NCBI RefSeq assembly: GCF_008974265.1
Contig: NZ_BKZW01000001.1
Location: forward strand, 682,001 to 746,000
Direction: 5' to 3'
DNA: 64,000 nucleotides
From: Dictyobacter vulcani
GTDB taxonomy: Bacteria; Chloroflexota; Ktedonobacteria; Ktedonobacterales; Ktedonobacteraceae
The position numbers and the translations under genes are program-made. The notes beneath the pieces are model-generated. The model was not told the origin of the DNA. It was given only the letters and a program-made list of their open reading frames with translations, and ran no database searches. Shown in pieces: positions 18,451-27,566 of the stretch (position 1 is the stretch's first letter; each line of letters begins with the position of its first letter).

Positions 18451-19023
18451 TTAGAATGTGATAAAACCCAGAGCCTCTAGTTCCATTACCACTTTCTCAG
18501 CCTCTTTTTCATCCCGCATGGACATTAATACAGCAATCTTCCCAATATTTCTCATACCATCAACCAGCAAAAAAATGCGCTTCTGGGATCGCGACAAACT
18601 CTTCAGGGTATCCGCACTGGCATACAAAGAGCGACGAGGAATGCGCAAAGAAAACTGAGTTGCCAGACTTATAGAACCAGTATTAGAAGAGTACTTTATA
18701 GGACCAGTATCCGAAGAGTACCTTACTGATTCCGAGGGGGGTGAAATGCGTAGGGGTGCCGATGGCTGAACATCTAAGTGCCAGTTGCGCGGTCCCAATC
18801 CATACAGCAAACGCAGAGCCTTATTACCTGAGGCACAAATCTTTCCATCTTCAGTGACAATACGGCAACGCATCGCCTGCCCATCACGCAAACCAATCTG
18901 TGCCATACAAGGCACCGTCAGACCATTAATGCCATGTATGAAGAGCGTTGAAAGAACTCCCTGTTGACGCATCTCAGCTAATAAAGGCAAAAGGTATTCT
19001 AGTTCAAGCTTGTATTCTCTCAT
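18451..19023 (-). CDS. Uncharacterised protein, DUF4388-like C-terminal segment
   Basis: A protein of about 190 residues with no recognised enzyme motif. The N-terminal 100 residues (MREYKLELEYLLPLLAEMRQ) look like a mixed alpha/beta domain. The middle (about 85-125) is Ser-rich with repeated YSSDTG/YSSNTG. The end, SQKRIFLLVDGMRNIGKIAV then ELEALGFITF, resembles the short helical repeat found at the ends of DUF4388-like and kinase-associated bacterial proteins. It is convergent with the Ser/Thr kinase and the two stops nearly touch. The start could also be 19032 or 19053; none has an ideal ribosome-binding site. Confidence 0.6.
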   Translation of the reverse strand: MREYKLELEYLLPLLAEMRQQGVLSTLFIHGINGLTVPCMAQIGLRDGQAMRCRIVTEDGKICASGNKALRLLYGLGPRNWHLDVQPSAPLRISPPSESVRYSSDTGPIKYSSNTGSISLATQFSLRIPRRSLYASADTLKSLSRSQKRIFLLVDGMRNIGKIAVLMSMRDEKEAEKVVMELEALGFITF

Positions 19024-19479
19024 CTTAATCACTACCCACCTCTCTTTAATCATGCTATTCAGATAGCATCACACCCCGAGCGAAGAGATCAAACTAGCGC
19101 GAAAAACGGATTGTGGATAAACCCCGCATGCACATTCCCTGCATCAGACAATTGAGATTACATAATTTAACGTATGTGTAGAAACGGTGAAACAATTCTC
19201 TTGCAATGTTTCATCATTAAAATAGAGTATAACATTACCATATGCCCTCAACACATTAAATATACATATATATTTCTAGCAAAATAGGGACGGCGACATA
19301 TCTTTATAAAATCTTTCTTTTCATTCCGGTGGGATAGTAAAAACGAAAAATATAATTTGAACTTGTCTGGCGCGTCAATCGCTGCTATGCTGCTAGCTAT
19401 TAAGCTCGATCTGAGGAAGAGAGGGCCCTCACTCCCGCTCTGGCAAAAGGAGAATGAAGACCTTGATGAAACACTCAGC
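19024..19479. other. Intergenic region, no gene seen
   Basis: This is an AT-rich gap upstream of the minus-strand gene at 18451 and downstream of the MFS gene. I see no RNA gene, no long inverted repeat and no ORF with a credible ribosome-binding site. GAGGGCCCTC at about 19421-19430 is a short palindrome only. Confidence 0.4.
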
Positions 19480-20754
19480 CTACTGTTGTAAGCGTGATAA
19501 AGATTGTCTCAGTTGAGCTGCACGCAAACGCACGAGCAGGTATGTTCCCAGACTCCCAATGACCAGTGCGAGCACTGTCCAGCTATAGACGGTACTATAT
19601 GCTGAGGTAGTAAGCCCCAGCCCGAACAGCGGAAAAAGGATAATCATAGCCAGACTAAACATCCCTGTCTCAAATGAGAGCACCATCGCTCGCTGCGCCT
19701 CTGGACTTCTTTCATTGATTTGTGTACTGACAGTAGGATAAAGAATCGCAGTCGCCGCTTGAAAAAACGTCAGGAAACCAACAAGGCTGACCATTGCATT
19801 TGGAATGATCATCAAAAGCAATCCTCCTGCTTGAAAGAGCACACAGGCAAAAATCAAGCTGCGCGTGGAGAAACGTCTCATCAGATAAGGAGCCAGCGCG
19901 GTCAAACCAAACTGACTCAGACTACTGACAGACATAATAATGCCAATACTACTCAGAGCAAAGCCAAGCTCTTGAAATTGCAATTGCACAAAAAAGTAGA
20001 TTGTCGTACCACAACTCTCCATGAGCCCTGAGATCAGGATCAGTCCCAGCAAGCGGGGAGAATGCCAGACGGCCTCTAATCCCTTCCGAAAATGCAAGAT
20101 TGGATGCGGTCGCTCATGCGGCTCACGCCGGGGTTCAGTAACGGTTTTGGGTAAGAGCAACAATGGAATAATCGCCAGCAAACATGCCAGCGCATGACAG
20201 ATAAAAGGCAACGTCTGCATGATATTACCAAGATAACCACCCAGCGTGGTACCAATAATCTCACTGACAATACTCAACATGAGCATCAGACTAAATAGCT
20301 TACTATAACGTACGCTTTGTTGTTGAGTATCACCAGGCGCCGAATATTCGGTCAGGGTCCAGAGGACAGCCTCATTGGCGCCTCCCAGAAATGCATAAGA
20401 GATGCCAGACAGTATGAAGCTGATAAACAGCAAAGGAAGAACTGGTACCAACAGGAACAATGTCTCAAGCGCACCTAAAAGACAATATACTATCAGGCTC
20501 TTGCGGCGGCCCAACAAGTCAGCAAAAATGCCGCTCGGAACTTCGGTGATGAATTTCGCCAGATGGAAGGTCATTTCCAGCAACCCAATCATTAATGGCG
20601 AGTATCCATGCGCAGCCAGATAGATCACCCAGATCGCGCTGGTAAAGACCAGACGCGTAATGCTATTGTAGCTAAAAAAAGCAATCAACCAGCGCCGCTT
20701 AGGGGCTGTTTTTTGCACCAGCGTAACAGAAGGTTCTAACATTGAATCGCTCAT
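19480..20754 (-). CDS. MFS transporter (drug/solute exporter-like)
   Basis: A major facilitator protein of 424 residues with about 12 hydrophobic segments. The cytoplasmic loop 2-3 signature is GIFADLLGRRKSLIVYC, a form of GxxxDRxGRR. A long central cytoplasmic loop carries Pro/Arg/His-rich KTVTEPRREPHERPHP. The gene could be read from 20874, but the first 40 residues there are Cys/Phe-rich and unlike an MFS N-terminus, so MSDSMLEPSV at 20754 is preferred. The substrate cannot be inferred. No regulator is adjacent. Confidence 0.85.
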   Translation of the reverse strand: MSDSMLEPSVTLVQKTAPKRRWLIAFFSYNSITRLVFTSAIWVIYLAAHGYSPLMIGLLEMTFHLAKFITEVPSGIFADLLGRRKSLIVYCLLGALETLFLLVPVLPLLFISFILSGISYAFLGGANEAVLWTLTEYSAPGDTQQQSVRYSKLFSLMLMLSIVSEIIGTTLGGYLGNIMQTLPFICHALACLLAIIPLLLLPKTVTEPRREPHERPHPILHFRKGLEAVWHSPRLLGLILISGLMESCGTTIYFFVQLQFQELGFALSSIGIIMSVSSLSQFGLTALAPYLMRRFSTRSLIFACVLFQAGGLLLMIIPNAMVSLVGFLTFFQAATAILYPTVSTQINERSPEAQRAMVLSFETGMFSLAMIILFPLFGLGLTTSAYSTVYSWTVLALVIGSLGTYLLVRLRAAQLRQSLSRLQQ

Positions 20755-21339
20755 AAGAGATCCCAGGCTCCTTTCACAAAAAACACGGCATGGCGAGAAA
20801 AAATTGTATGGAGAGCCTGGCACGAATACCGAACAGAGAAGAGTGGCGCATAGATCTCTTAAAAGCTTGTTCAATCATAACAAGTGTGCGAACATATAAC
20901 GCGATTGAATCTGAAGGAGAAGAGAGATTCCTGAAGGAGGAGAGTAGTTCCACGCTAAACAGAGCATGTCTATCATAAAACATGCTTTCAGGTCAGCGCT
21001 ACTTTCCGCCGCACAAGCATTTCAGCGCCAGGCTGCTTATACGGCAAAGACATGGCCGAGACGGGTCGGCTGAAGGTAATAATGTGCCATGCGTAATGTG
21101 GCGGTGATGCCAGATACATGGCTTGACTGCGTCATATTCATACCATGATCTTAACAACACGTAAGTAGCTTGTCAAGAATGAAACCAGGTAATTTGCCTA
21201 TTTACTTAAATCACAGAGTGGCAAACCGGTCTTCTCAGCAATTACTGCACGCAACGCCTGCAATTGTCTGGCATATTCATCATTTGCCAGAGCTGGCTTA
21301 CTCAGGACCGTTCTTCATTATACTATCCTCTTTGTTTTT
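20755..21339. other. Intergenic region between MFS gene and IS element
   Basis: It contains an 8-bp inverted repeat CCAGGCTC / GAGCCTGG at about 20763-20824 in the MFS leader, and Glu/Gly-rich purine tracts. Short ORFs here lack ribosome-binding sites. Nothing else is recognised. Confidence 0.4.
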
Positions 21340-21406
21340 AACATGGGAGCGGGAAGTCCCTCCCCGTTTCAAGGGGAGGGATGAAAGCGACCAGCATACC
21401 CTTTCT

Positions 21407-21817
21407 TTACTTGCCTTGACACTCTGTGATGTAACGGGTGATCGTCTCAGCTGAAACGCGCCCCGCTGTTCCCACGTAGTAACTACTCGTCCACAAGTGG
21501 TCCTTTCCACACACTTTTTTGAGATGCGGGAACCGCTCACGCAAGAAACGTGACAAGTACCCTTTGAGCAGATTGGCAATCAGCGCCGGACTCCATCGGG
21601 GTGGCGCACTCACAAAGACATGAACATGGTCGATGTCCGTTTCCATTGCCAGCAGGGTCAACCCTTGCTTTTCGCAGCACTGAGCAATCAACCGTTTCGT
21701 CTCCACTTGTACTTCTCCTGTGAGAATACGCCGCCGATACGTGGCAATCCATACGAGGTGATACGCGATTGAGTAGTGCGCATATATCGTTTTGCCCACT
21801 TGTACACTATTTACCAT
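21407..21817 (-). CDS. tnpA: IS200/IS605 transposase TnpA (HUH, Y1)
   Basis: A 136-residue single-tyrosine HUH transposase that cuts and rejoins single-stranded DNA at hairpin ends. The HUH motif is DHVHVFVSAPP at about 64. The catalytic tyrosine is in ETITRYITEC near the C-terminus, after YVGTAGRVS. The N-terminus (AHYSIAYHLVWIATYRRRIL) is typical of the family, and the length is normal. Its start is 19 bp from the divergent tnpB. Confidence 0.93.
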   Translation of the reverse strand: MVNSVQVGKTIYAHYSIAYHLVWIATYRRRILTGEVQVETKRLIAQCCEKQGLTLLAMETDIDHVHVFVSAPPRWSPALIANLLKGYLSRFLRERFPHLKKVCGKDHLWTSSYYVGTAGRVSAETITRYITECQGK

Positions 21818-21836
21818 CTGTGATATACTCTAACAC

Positions 21837-23021
21837 ATGCATACCGTTAAAATCTACCACCTGAATCATCTACTGGCCAAGCACTACCAGCGATTGCGTT
21901 GTGCACAACAAGAAGCAGCGTTAGTCTGGAATGCGTGTGTTGCCCTCCACCTGCACGCACGCATGCAGCATACGAAGTGGCCCAGACGCGATGTCTTGCA
22001 GAAAGCCACCAAAGGACGCTTTGCCCTGCATAGCCAGTCGGTTCAGATGGTCACGCATGCTTTTCTTGCCAATGTGGAGACCACCCGGCAACTTCGCCAG
22101 TCGCATCCCGCAATGCGGATGCGCTATCCCTACAAAGAAAAGCGATTTTACCCCGTCTCCTGGCCTGCGCAAGCCGTGACCAAAGAAGGCAAGCGCGTCG
22201 TGTTACCAATGGGACGTGGACGCGATTCGCTGGTGCTGCCAGTCGAATTGCCTGAACACAGTCGATCAGTGACGCTGGTGTGGAACAATGGCTACGAACT
22301 TCATGTCAGTGTCGAGGTTCCACAAAGCGAAGAAGCTCCAGGGAAGATCCATGCCACAATCGACCTAGGCGAGATCCACCTTGCGACGGTCACCACCAAC
22401 ACCAGTGAGGCGATTATCGTCACCGGACGTGGGATACGCTCACTCAAACGAGGACGCACCAAAGCCTTGCGCACGATCAGCAAGAAACAAGCTCGATGCA
22501 CCAAACACTCTCGTCGTTGGAAGAAGTTGCAACGGGCCAAAAACAAGCAATCGCAACGAGCCAAGCGCCGTATTCGTGATCAGCGGCATCAAGCCACCCG
22601 TAAAGCCATCACCTTTTGTGTGGTGCAGAAGGTCGGAACCCTCTTCATTGGCAACCCTGATGGGGTGCGCAAGAAGAACAATGGGCGCCACCACAACCAG
22701 CGTATGAGCTTATGGGAATACGGTAAAGATATCGATTACCTGACCCACAAAGCCAACCAGGCTCACATTGAGTGCTTCACTGGCTCCGAACGAGGAACAA
22801 GCAGCCAGTGTCCGGAATGTGGGCATAAACATAAGCCGAGAAACAGGCAATGGATCTGCAAAGCATGCGGGTTCTCTGGACACCGCGACCTTGTTGGTTC
22901 GATCAATATGCATACAATCACCTTTGGTGAACAAGTAAACTTTCCTCGTTCGTTTACGTATCTACGTCCTGCCAAAAGCAGGAGAAGTAGTAGAAGGGCA
23001 GACATGCCCCTGGTCTCATAA
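21837..23021 (+). CDS. tnpB: RNA-guided nuclease TnpB (IS605 OrfB)
   Basis: A TnpB nuclease of 394 residues. RuvC-I is ATIDLGEIHLATV (about 187), RuvC-III is GFSGHRDLVGSINM, and the zinc ribbon is CPECGHKHK...CKAC at about 324-345. The usual RuvC-II glutamate position reads LFIGNPDGVRKK instead of an IxxEDL-type motif, while a glutamate occurs later in GSERGTSSQCPEC. This is the pattern of TnpB lineages with a rearranged catalytic centre. A Lys/Arg-rich region at about 215-265 fits nucleic-acid binding. The short basic tail overlaps the start of the structured right end. Confidence 0.92.
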   Translation: MHTVKIYHLNHLLAKHYQRLRCAQQEAALVWNACVALHLHARMQHTKWPRRDVLQKATKGRFALHSQSVQMVTHAFLANVETTRQLRQSHPAMRMRYPYKEKRFYPVSWPAQAVTKEGKRVVLPMGRGRDSLVLPVELPEHSRSVTLVWNNGYELHVSVEVPQSEEAPGKIHATIDLGEIHLATVTTNTSEAIIVTGRGIRSLKRGRTKALRTISKKQARCTKHSRRWKKLQRAKNKQSQRAKRRIRDQRHQATRKAITFCVVQKVGTLFIGNPDGVRKKNNGRHHNQRMSLWEYGKDIDYLTHKANQAHIECFTGSERGTSSQCPECGHKHKPRNRQWICKACGFSGHRDLVGSINMHTITFGEQVNFPRSFTYLRPAKSRRSSRRADMPLVS

Positions 23022-23146
23022 CGAGATCTGTTGTCTCAGTGAGTCCGAGCCTCACCCACACGTTGTAGACGTGGTCCCTTCGGGGGCAGGCTACCGCTCG
23101 GACGATGCTGAGAAGCCTGTCACCCTTGAGGGGACAGGAGTGTCAC
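23022..23146 (+). ncRNA. Right-end structured region, probable TnpB guide (omega) RNA scaffold
   Basis: Directly after tnpB, GTCCGAGC (23043-23050) pairs with GCTCGGAC (23096-23103). Between them are the hairpins CCACACGT/ACGTGG and CCCTTCGGGGG and the stretch CCTCACCCAC. A terminal hairpin and AGTGTCAC follow. In this family the RNA running across the right end guides TnpB, with the guide lying just outside at 23147 onward. The role here is inferred from position and structure. Confidence 0.7.
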
Positions 23147-23338
23147 ATTTAGAAAAGGGAAAATAATTTCTACCTATAAAAAATGAAAAAGGAGAATATA
23201 TAGATTCAAGGCAGATTTCCAGGTAAGAATAAAAAATGGACCGGGTCATAAGAGGCGCGACGCTACCACACGCTTAATCTATCAGGCCGTTCTGATGCGT
23301 GATACCATTGAAGACATTGTTAGAAGGAGAATTGTGTA

Positions 23339-24367
23339 GTGAATAATACATCTACCTCCAAACGCACGGTCCTGATAACCGCGCATGTGGATGAAGAGTG
23401 GAAGAAACGCTTACAAGAAATCTCGCCTGACCTGCACATTGAGTTCAGACCAGATGCTTCTGTTGAAGATATTCCTGCAGATGTGTGGCAAGAGGCTGAA
23501 GTTTTGTTTACCCTGGGCTCGTTCCCGCAACCGGAGCAAGCACCCGGACTGCGTTGGGTACAGTTATATTCAGCTGGTGCGAATCAGGCGTTTGAAGGTC
23601 CGCTCGCCAAATCTGACATTATCTTTACGACTGCCAGTGGCGTTCATGCTGTCAATATTGGAGAGTATGTATTGACAACGATGCTGGCCTGGTTCCATCG
23701 CTTTCCCCGCTTTTTAGAGTGGAAACAAAAAGCTGAGTGGCCAGAGGATGCAGGACGCGAACAGTTTATGCCAGAGGAACTACGTGGGAAAACGCTAAAC
23801 ATCGTAGGCTATGGCAGTATAGGCCGTGAAGTTGCCCGCCTGGCAAAAGCCTTTGGTATGCGTATCCTGGCTTTAGAGCAAAGGGAAGATCATGGAGATC
23901 ATGGCTTTCGCTTTCCAGACGTTGGAGATCCAGAAGGAACGCTACCCGATCACTATTATAAGATCGATCAATTCCATCAAGCACTTGGAGAAAGCGATGT
24001 GGTAGTGGTCGCCGTGCCGTTAACTCCGACTACCAGAGGGATGTTTGACAAGCAGGCATTCGCGGCAATGAAAAAGACCGCATTGCTGGTCAACATAGCT
24101 CGTGGAGATGTCTGTGATGAGCAGGCACTCCTTCAAGCATTACAGGAACAGCAGATTGCAGGGGCAGTACTGGACGTGTTTAATGCAGAACCACTTCCTG
24201 CCAGCAGCCCTCTCTTCACTCTCTCTAATGTTTTTATGACGCCACATATATCTGGCCTGACTCCCCATTATGATGAGCGAGCAACGCAGATCTTTGCCGA
24301 AAATTTACGTCGCTATGTCAAGGGAGAAGAGCTCTACAATAGCGTTGATAAAAAACGTGGCTACTGA
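23339..24367 (+). CDS. D-isomer specific 2-hydroxyacid dehydrogenase, NAD-binding
   Basis: An NAD(P)-dependent 2-hydroxyacid dehydrogenase/reductase of 342 residues. The N-terminal catalytic half includes VQLYSAGANQAFEG and TASGVHAVNIGEYVLTTML. The Rossmann domain has LNIVGYGSIGREVARLAKAFGM (GxGxxG). The catalytic Arg is in LVNIARGDVCDEQALLQAL, the Glu in VLDVFNAEPLP and the His in MTPHISGLTPHYD. The GTG start is preceded by AGAAGGAG. The substrate cannot be deduced; glyoxylate/hydroxypyruvate reductase-like members have this layout. It ends 6 bp before a strong terminator. Confidence 0.9.
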   Translation: MNNTSTSKRTVLITAHVDEEWKKRLQEISPDLHIEFRPDASVEDIPADVWQEAEVLFTLGSFPQPEQAPGLRWVQLYSAGANQAFEGPLAKSDIIFTTASGVHAVNIGEYVLTTMLAWFHRFPRFLEWKQKAEWPEDAGREQFMPEELRGKTLNIVGYGSIGREVARLAKAFGMRILALEQREDHGDHGFRFPDVGDPEGTLPDHYYKIDQFHQALGESDVVVVAVPLTPTTRGMFDKQAFAAMKKTALLVNIARGDVCDEQALLQALQEQQIAGAVLDVFNAEPLPASSPLFTLSNVFMTPHISGLTPHYDERATQIFAENLRRYVKGEELYNSVDKKRGY

Positions 24368-24373
24368 TCCATC

Positions 24374-24430
24374 CACAAATAAAATAGTTGCTGCCAGCTA
24401 AAACCGCTGGCAGCAACTATTTTATTTGTG
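24374..24430. terminator. Strong terminator after the dehydrogenase gene
   Basis: A 25-bp perfect inverted repeat (24374-24398 / 24406-24430, with GTTGCTGCCAGC in the upper stem) and a 7-nt loop. The A/T-rich base gives the U tract. Confidence 0.92.
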
Positions 24431-24515
24431 CGTGTGAAGCGTTGGACTATCTTCTCTCGTAGTACAAATAAACAGGCGTTCGCCTGCAAATTTACATTGA
24501 AAGGATACGCCTGCC

Positions 24516-24905
24516 ATGCAATCACATTCACATGATGAGCAACACAAAACCATACTGGTAATTGAAGATGATGCAAGTGTTGGATCAAGCCTGGTACAGA
24601 TCATTGTTGAGGAAACACAAAATCTTGCCTTTCTGGTAACCGATCCAGAGCAAGCTTTGCAGATATTTGAAGAACTGTTGCCAGATCTTCTGATTATTGA
24701 TTATCATCTGCCCCATATGAACGGGCTCCAGCTCTATGATTTCCTGCAGACCCGGAGAGAGTTTCAACATATTCCAACCATTATTATTAGTGCCGCAGTT
24801 CCTCGTGAGGATATTCAAAAGCGCCAGTTGATCGCACTGGATAAACCATTTGAAATCGATGATCTCCTCTCACACATCGATAATCTTATGCAAACGCTGC
24901 ATTAA
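24516..24905 (+). CDS. Single-domain response regulator
   Basis: A 129-residue CheY-like receiver without an output domain. The acidic pocket is ILVIEDDAS, the phosphoacceptor Asp is in DLLIIDYHLPHMNG, the switch Thr/Ser is in TIIISAAV, and the conserved Lys is in ALDKPFEIDDLL. No histidine kinase is adjacent, so it is an orphan; it probably acts by protein contact in a phosphorelay. It sits between two strong terminators and is therefore monocistronic. Confidence 0.92.
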   Translation: MQSHSHDEQHKTILVIEDDASVGSSLVQIIVEETQNLAFLVTDPEQALQIFEELLPDLLIIDYHLPHMNGLQLYDFLQTRREFQHIPTIIISAAVPREDIQKRQLIALDKPFEIDDLLSHIDNLMQTLH

Positions 24906-25005
24906 AAATTTTACACATATCCATCAAAAGCCTCAGAAGCGCACAACGTTGCGCGCCATATAGTAGCTCCCTGCCTATTTCCACTAGCATGCACAATTAA
25001 TCCTG

Positions 25006-25053
25006 AAAAGAAAGATCCGCCAAAGTACATTTTCTTTGGCGGATCTTTCTTTT
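25006..25053. terminator. Bidirectional terminator, response regulator / PBP
   Basis: A 20-bp stem (AAAAGAAAGATCCGCCAAAG and its complement at 25034-25053) with a flanking A/T tract on both sides, between convergent genes. Confidence 0.92.
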
Positions 25054-25069
25054 CGAGAAAACTGAATAC

Positions 25070-27388
25070 TTATCTCTTCAAAACCCAGTCACCATTCTCT
25101 TTCACAACAGTGGAAGGAGGGCCGGGAAAACTGAGTGCTGGCTTGTCTTTGTTGAGATAAAGTTGCACATCATGCCAGATAGGGCCAGCGCCATCAACAC
25201 CAGTTACATCAATCATTTGTGAGTTATCATTATTACCAGCCCAGACACCAACAGTATAACGGGCGGTATAACCCATGGTCCAGTTATCCACAAATGAATT
25301 CGATGTACCAGTTTTAGCTGCAGCAGGAATAACCTTGCCTGGATTACCAGCGTAACAATTAGATGTGCTACTGGTATACAGGTAAAGGGAACTACAAGGA
25401 CCAAACTCCAGGTTACGCGCGGGATTGTCTGATAAGGTGTTAGTTACCATAAAGGCAGCGGCCTCACTCAATACACGCGTCCCTTTGGTATTTGGTTTGT
25501 AAATGACTTTTCCTTGCTGATCGGTCACAGTATCAATCGCATGATAAGGGACACGGACGCCACCATTCGCAAAAGTAGCATAGCCCTGAGTGTTATCAAT
25601 CAATCTGATACTAAGTGAACCAAGCACCATGGAAATACTGGGTGAGCCATAGTAGACATTTGTCGCTTTTGAACCGGCTCCATCAGAGATATTCATCATT
25701 TTCTGCGCGACTGCCAGTGAGGGTTCAATACCAGCCGCCTGCTCAATTTTAATCGCAGGAATATTTAAGGAATTATCCAGCGCATGGCGATAGGTCATCC
25801 AACCACCATACGTCATACTATAGTTGTGCGGCTGATAGGAGGGTAGACCACAACACATAGGAACTGTCAGTGGTGCATCCAATACCCGCGAACCAGGGCT
25901 GGCCAGGCCTGCCTGGAATGCGGTTGCATAGACATATGGTTTGAAGGATGAACCTGGTTGGCGATAGCCTTGTGTCGCAACATTGAAGGATCCATACTTT
26001 GGATCATTTGGATCAATATTGCCAACGATCGCGCTCACCTCACCTGTATGCTGATCCATGACAACCACAGATGCATTAGTAATATGGTGCGCGACCATCT
26101 GCTGTACATGGAGTTTTGCGCTGTTCTGAGCATAATTTTGTAATTTGAGGTTCAGCGCAGTCTTAACGACCAATCCTGAACGAGACAGGTCCGATGGCTT
26201 GGCTTGCAGGCTCGTCTGGAGTTCGCTCATCACATAATTGACATATGTAGCCGCTTGTTCGGCAGGAGGATTGGTAGGTTTAATAAAATTGGGTTTTTGA
26301 ATCTCCTGAATAGCTGCGGCTTTCTCTTTAGCAGAGATGTAGCCTTGCACATACATCTGATCAAGCACTTGCAATGTGCGTTTATAACTATTCTTTGGAT
26401 AAGCGATTGGATTACGTAGGGCCGGATTACTCGGAATACCAGCCAGCGTGGCAGCCTGAGCAATATCTAGCTGCTGGGCAGCAGTTTGCTTGCCATTATC
26501 GTGTAAATCAAAGTACTTTGTAGCCGCTTCTTCAGCACCATAAACCATATTTCCATAATAGATAGTATTAAGATACATTTCCATGATTTGCTGTTTGCTA
26601 TAATAGCGCGTGATTTGAGGGGCCAGGATTAATTCTTGCAATTTACGTAAAGCAGTATCTTTATTACCTACAATGGTATTTTTGACCAGCTGTTGGGTAA
26701 TCGTACTACCACCAGCCACTACACCATGGGCAGTAATATCTGAAATGGCAGCACGAATGATACCTGTCAGATCATACCCATCATTTTTCCAAAAATTTTG
26801 GTCTTCAATAGCGATTTCTGCATTGACCAGATTAGGGGAAATCTTTTTCAAAGGCAAAGTGGTCTGCCTTCCCTGGTCAGCAGTTTGAAAGATTAACGTG
26901 CCCTGCGTATCATAGATTTTGAGATTATCCTTGGGTAGGATATCCTGCAGAGTAGAAATTCTTCCTTGATACTGTTGATTAACCGCATTTGTAAAACCTT
27001 GAAACGATACCAGTACAACTAGTACAACAAGCAGGACCGAACAAGCAGCAAGAATAACGGAAACCATGGTACGCGTATTCTTGCGCAGTCTTTTTTCAAC
27101 CTGTAAATTGGTGCCGCGCAACGTCTTGCGCTTGAGATAACGTTTGGTATGCCAGCCTGAGGCATGCAAACGCTTATGAGAGCCTTCATACATCACGCCT
27201 GGGGTCGGCGCTTCAGGAGCGTCACCCAATCGCTGAGCGACTGCCGCCTGACTATAGCCAGGCAACTTCGCAGGCTGTCGCTTTATTTCAGCAACATCAG
27301 CAGTGTGCATCTGCAGATTTTTTGCTCTTCCGCATCTAAATTTCCCGGTGCGCATTCCGGTTGACATAGATATTGATCTCTTTCTCAT
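25070..27388 (-). CDS. Class A penicillin-binding protein (glycosyltransferase/transpeptidase)
   Basis: A bifunctional peptidoglycan synthase of about 772 residues. A basic cytoplasmic N-terminus is followed by one membrane anchor (VILAACSVLLVVLVVLVSF). The GT51 domain shows IAIEDQNFWKNDGYDLTG and GGSTITQQLVKNT, with YYSKQQIMEMYLNTIYYG. The transpeptidase domain has the active Ser in QPGSSFKPYVYA, SxN in DNSLN and AAKTGTSNSFVD (KTG). Starts at 27388 or 27367 are both possible. Class A PBPs polymerise and crosslink the wall. A Cys pair near the end (CCGLPSY, CSSLYL) is unusual. Confidence 0.92.
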   Translation of the reverse strand: MRKRSISMSTGMRTGKFRCGRAKNLQMHTADVAEIKRQPAKLPGYSQAAVAQRLGDAPEAPTPGVMYEGSHKRLHASGWHTKRYLKRKTLRGTNLQVEKRLRKNTRTMVSVILAACSVLLVVLVVLVSFQGFTNAVNQQYQGRISTLQDILPKDNLKIYDTQGTLIFQTADQGRQTTLPLKKISPNLVNAEIAIEDQNFWKNDGYDLTGIIRAAISDITAHGVVAGGSTITQQLVKNTIVGNKDTALRKLQELILAPQITRYYSKQQIMEMYLNTIYYGNMVYGAEEAATKYFDLHDNGKQTAAQQLDIAQAATLAGIPSNPALRNPIAYPKNSYKRTLQVLDQMYVQGYISAKEKAAAIQEIQKPNFIKPTNPPAEQAATYVNYVMSELQTSLQAKPSDLSRSGLVVKTALNLKLQNYAQNSAKLHVQQMVAHHITNASVVVMDQHTGEVSAIVGNIDPNDPKYGSFNVATQGYRQPGSSFKPYVYATAFQAGLASPGSRVLDAPLTVPMCCGLPSYQPHNYSMTYGGWMTYRHALDNSLNIPAIKIEQAAGIEPSLAVAQKMMNISDGAGSKATNVYYGSPSISMVLGSLSIRLIDNTQGYATFANGGVRVPYHAIDTVTDQQGKVIYKPNTKGTRVLSEAAAFMVTNTLSDNPARNLEFGPCSSLYLYTSSTSNCYAGNPGKVIPAAAKTGTSNSFVDNWTMGYTARYTVGVWAGNNDNSQMIDVTGVDGAGPIWHDVQLYLNKDKPALSFPGPPSTVVKENGDWVLKR

Positions 27389-27489
27389 GACATAAATTAA
27401 ACCTTCTTCTTTTACAACTATGGCACAAACAGAAAAGTATCGGAAACTAGAAGAATACACTAGGCTATATGGGTTAGGACTAGTATAAG

Positions 27490-27556
27490 TAGGGGAAAAT
27501 CCTCTATCTTTATCTTAATCTTAAGATGTGACATTGTAGAGGGATTTAACCCCCTA
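27490..27556 (-). terminator. Imperfect long inverted repeat after the P450 gene
   Basis: TAGGGGAAAATCCTCTA (27490-27506) pairs imperfectly with TAGAGGGATTTAACCCCCTA (27537-27556) around an AT-rich loop, 11 bp past the stop of the minus-strand P450. It is probably a terminator. Confidence 0.55.
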
Positions 27557-27566
27557 CATCATTTTC

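Larger units (their letters stand above)
21340..23146. mobile_element. IS200/IS605-family insertion sequence with divergent tnpA and tnpB
   Basis: A single-strand transposon of about 1.8 kb. The left end carries the hairpin CCCTCCCC-GTTTCA-AGGGGAGGG just inside about 21357. The right end has the hairpin CCTGTCACCC-TTGA-GGGGACAGG followed by AGTGTCAC, ending at about 23146. There are no terminal inverted repeats and no obvious target duplication, as expected for this family. The genes are divergent (tnpA minus, tnpB plus, 19 bp apart), the IS605 arrangement. The exact left boundary is not certain. Both genes look intact, so it may be active. Confidence 0.88.

Noticed and set aside
23150..23338. 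Remnant of a gene cut by the IS (open frame with RRDATTRLIYQAVLMRDTIE)
   Set aside because: It has no start codon, a short length and no recognised family; it may be chance.
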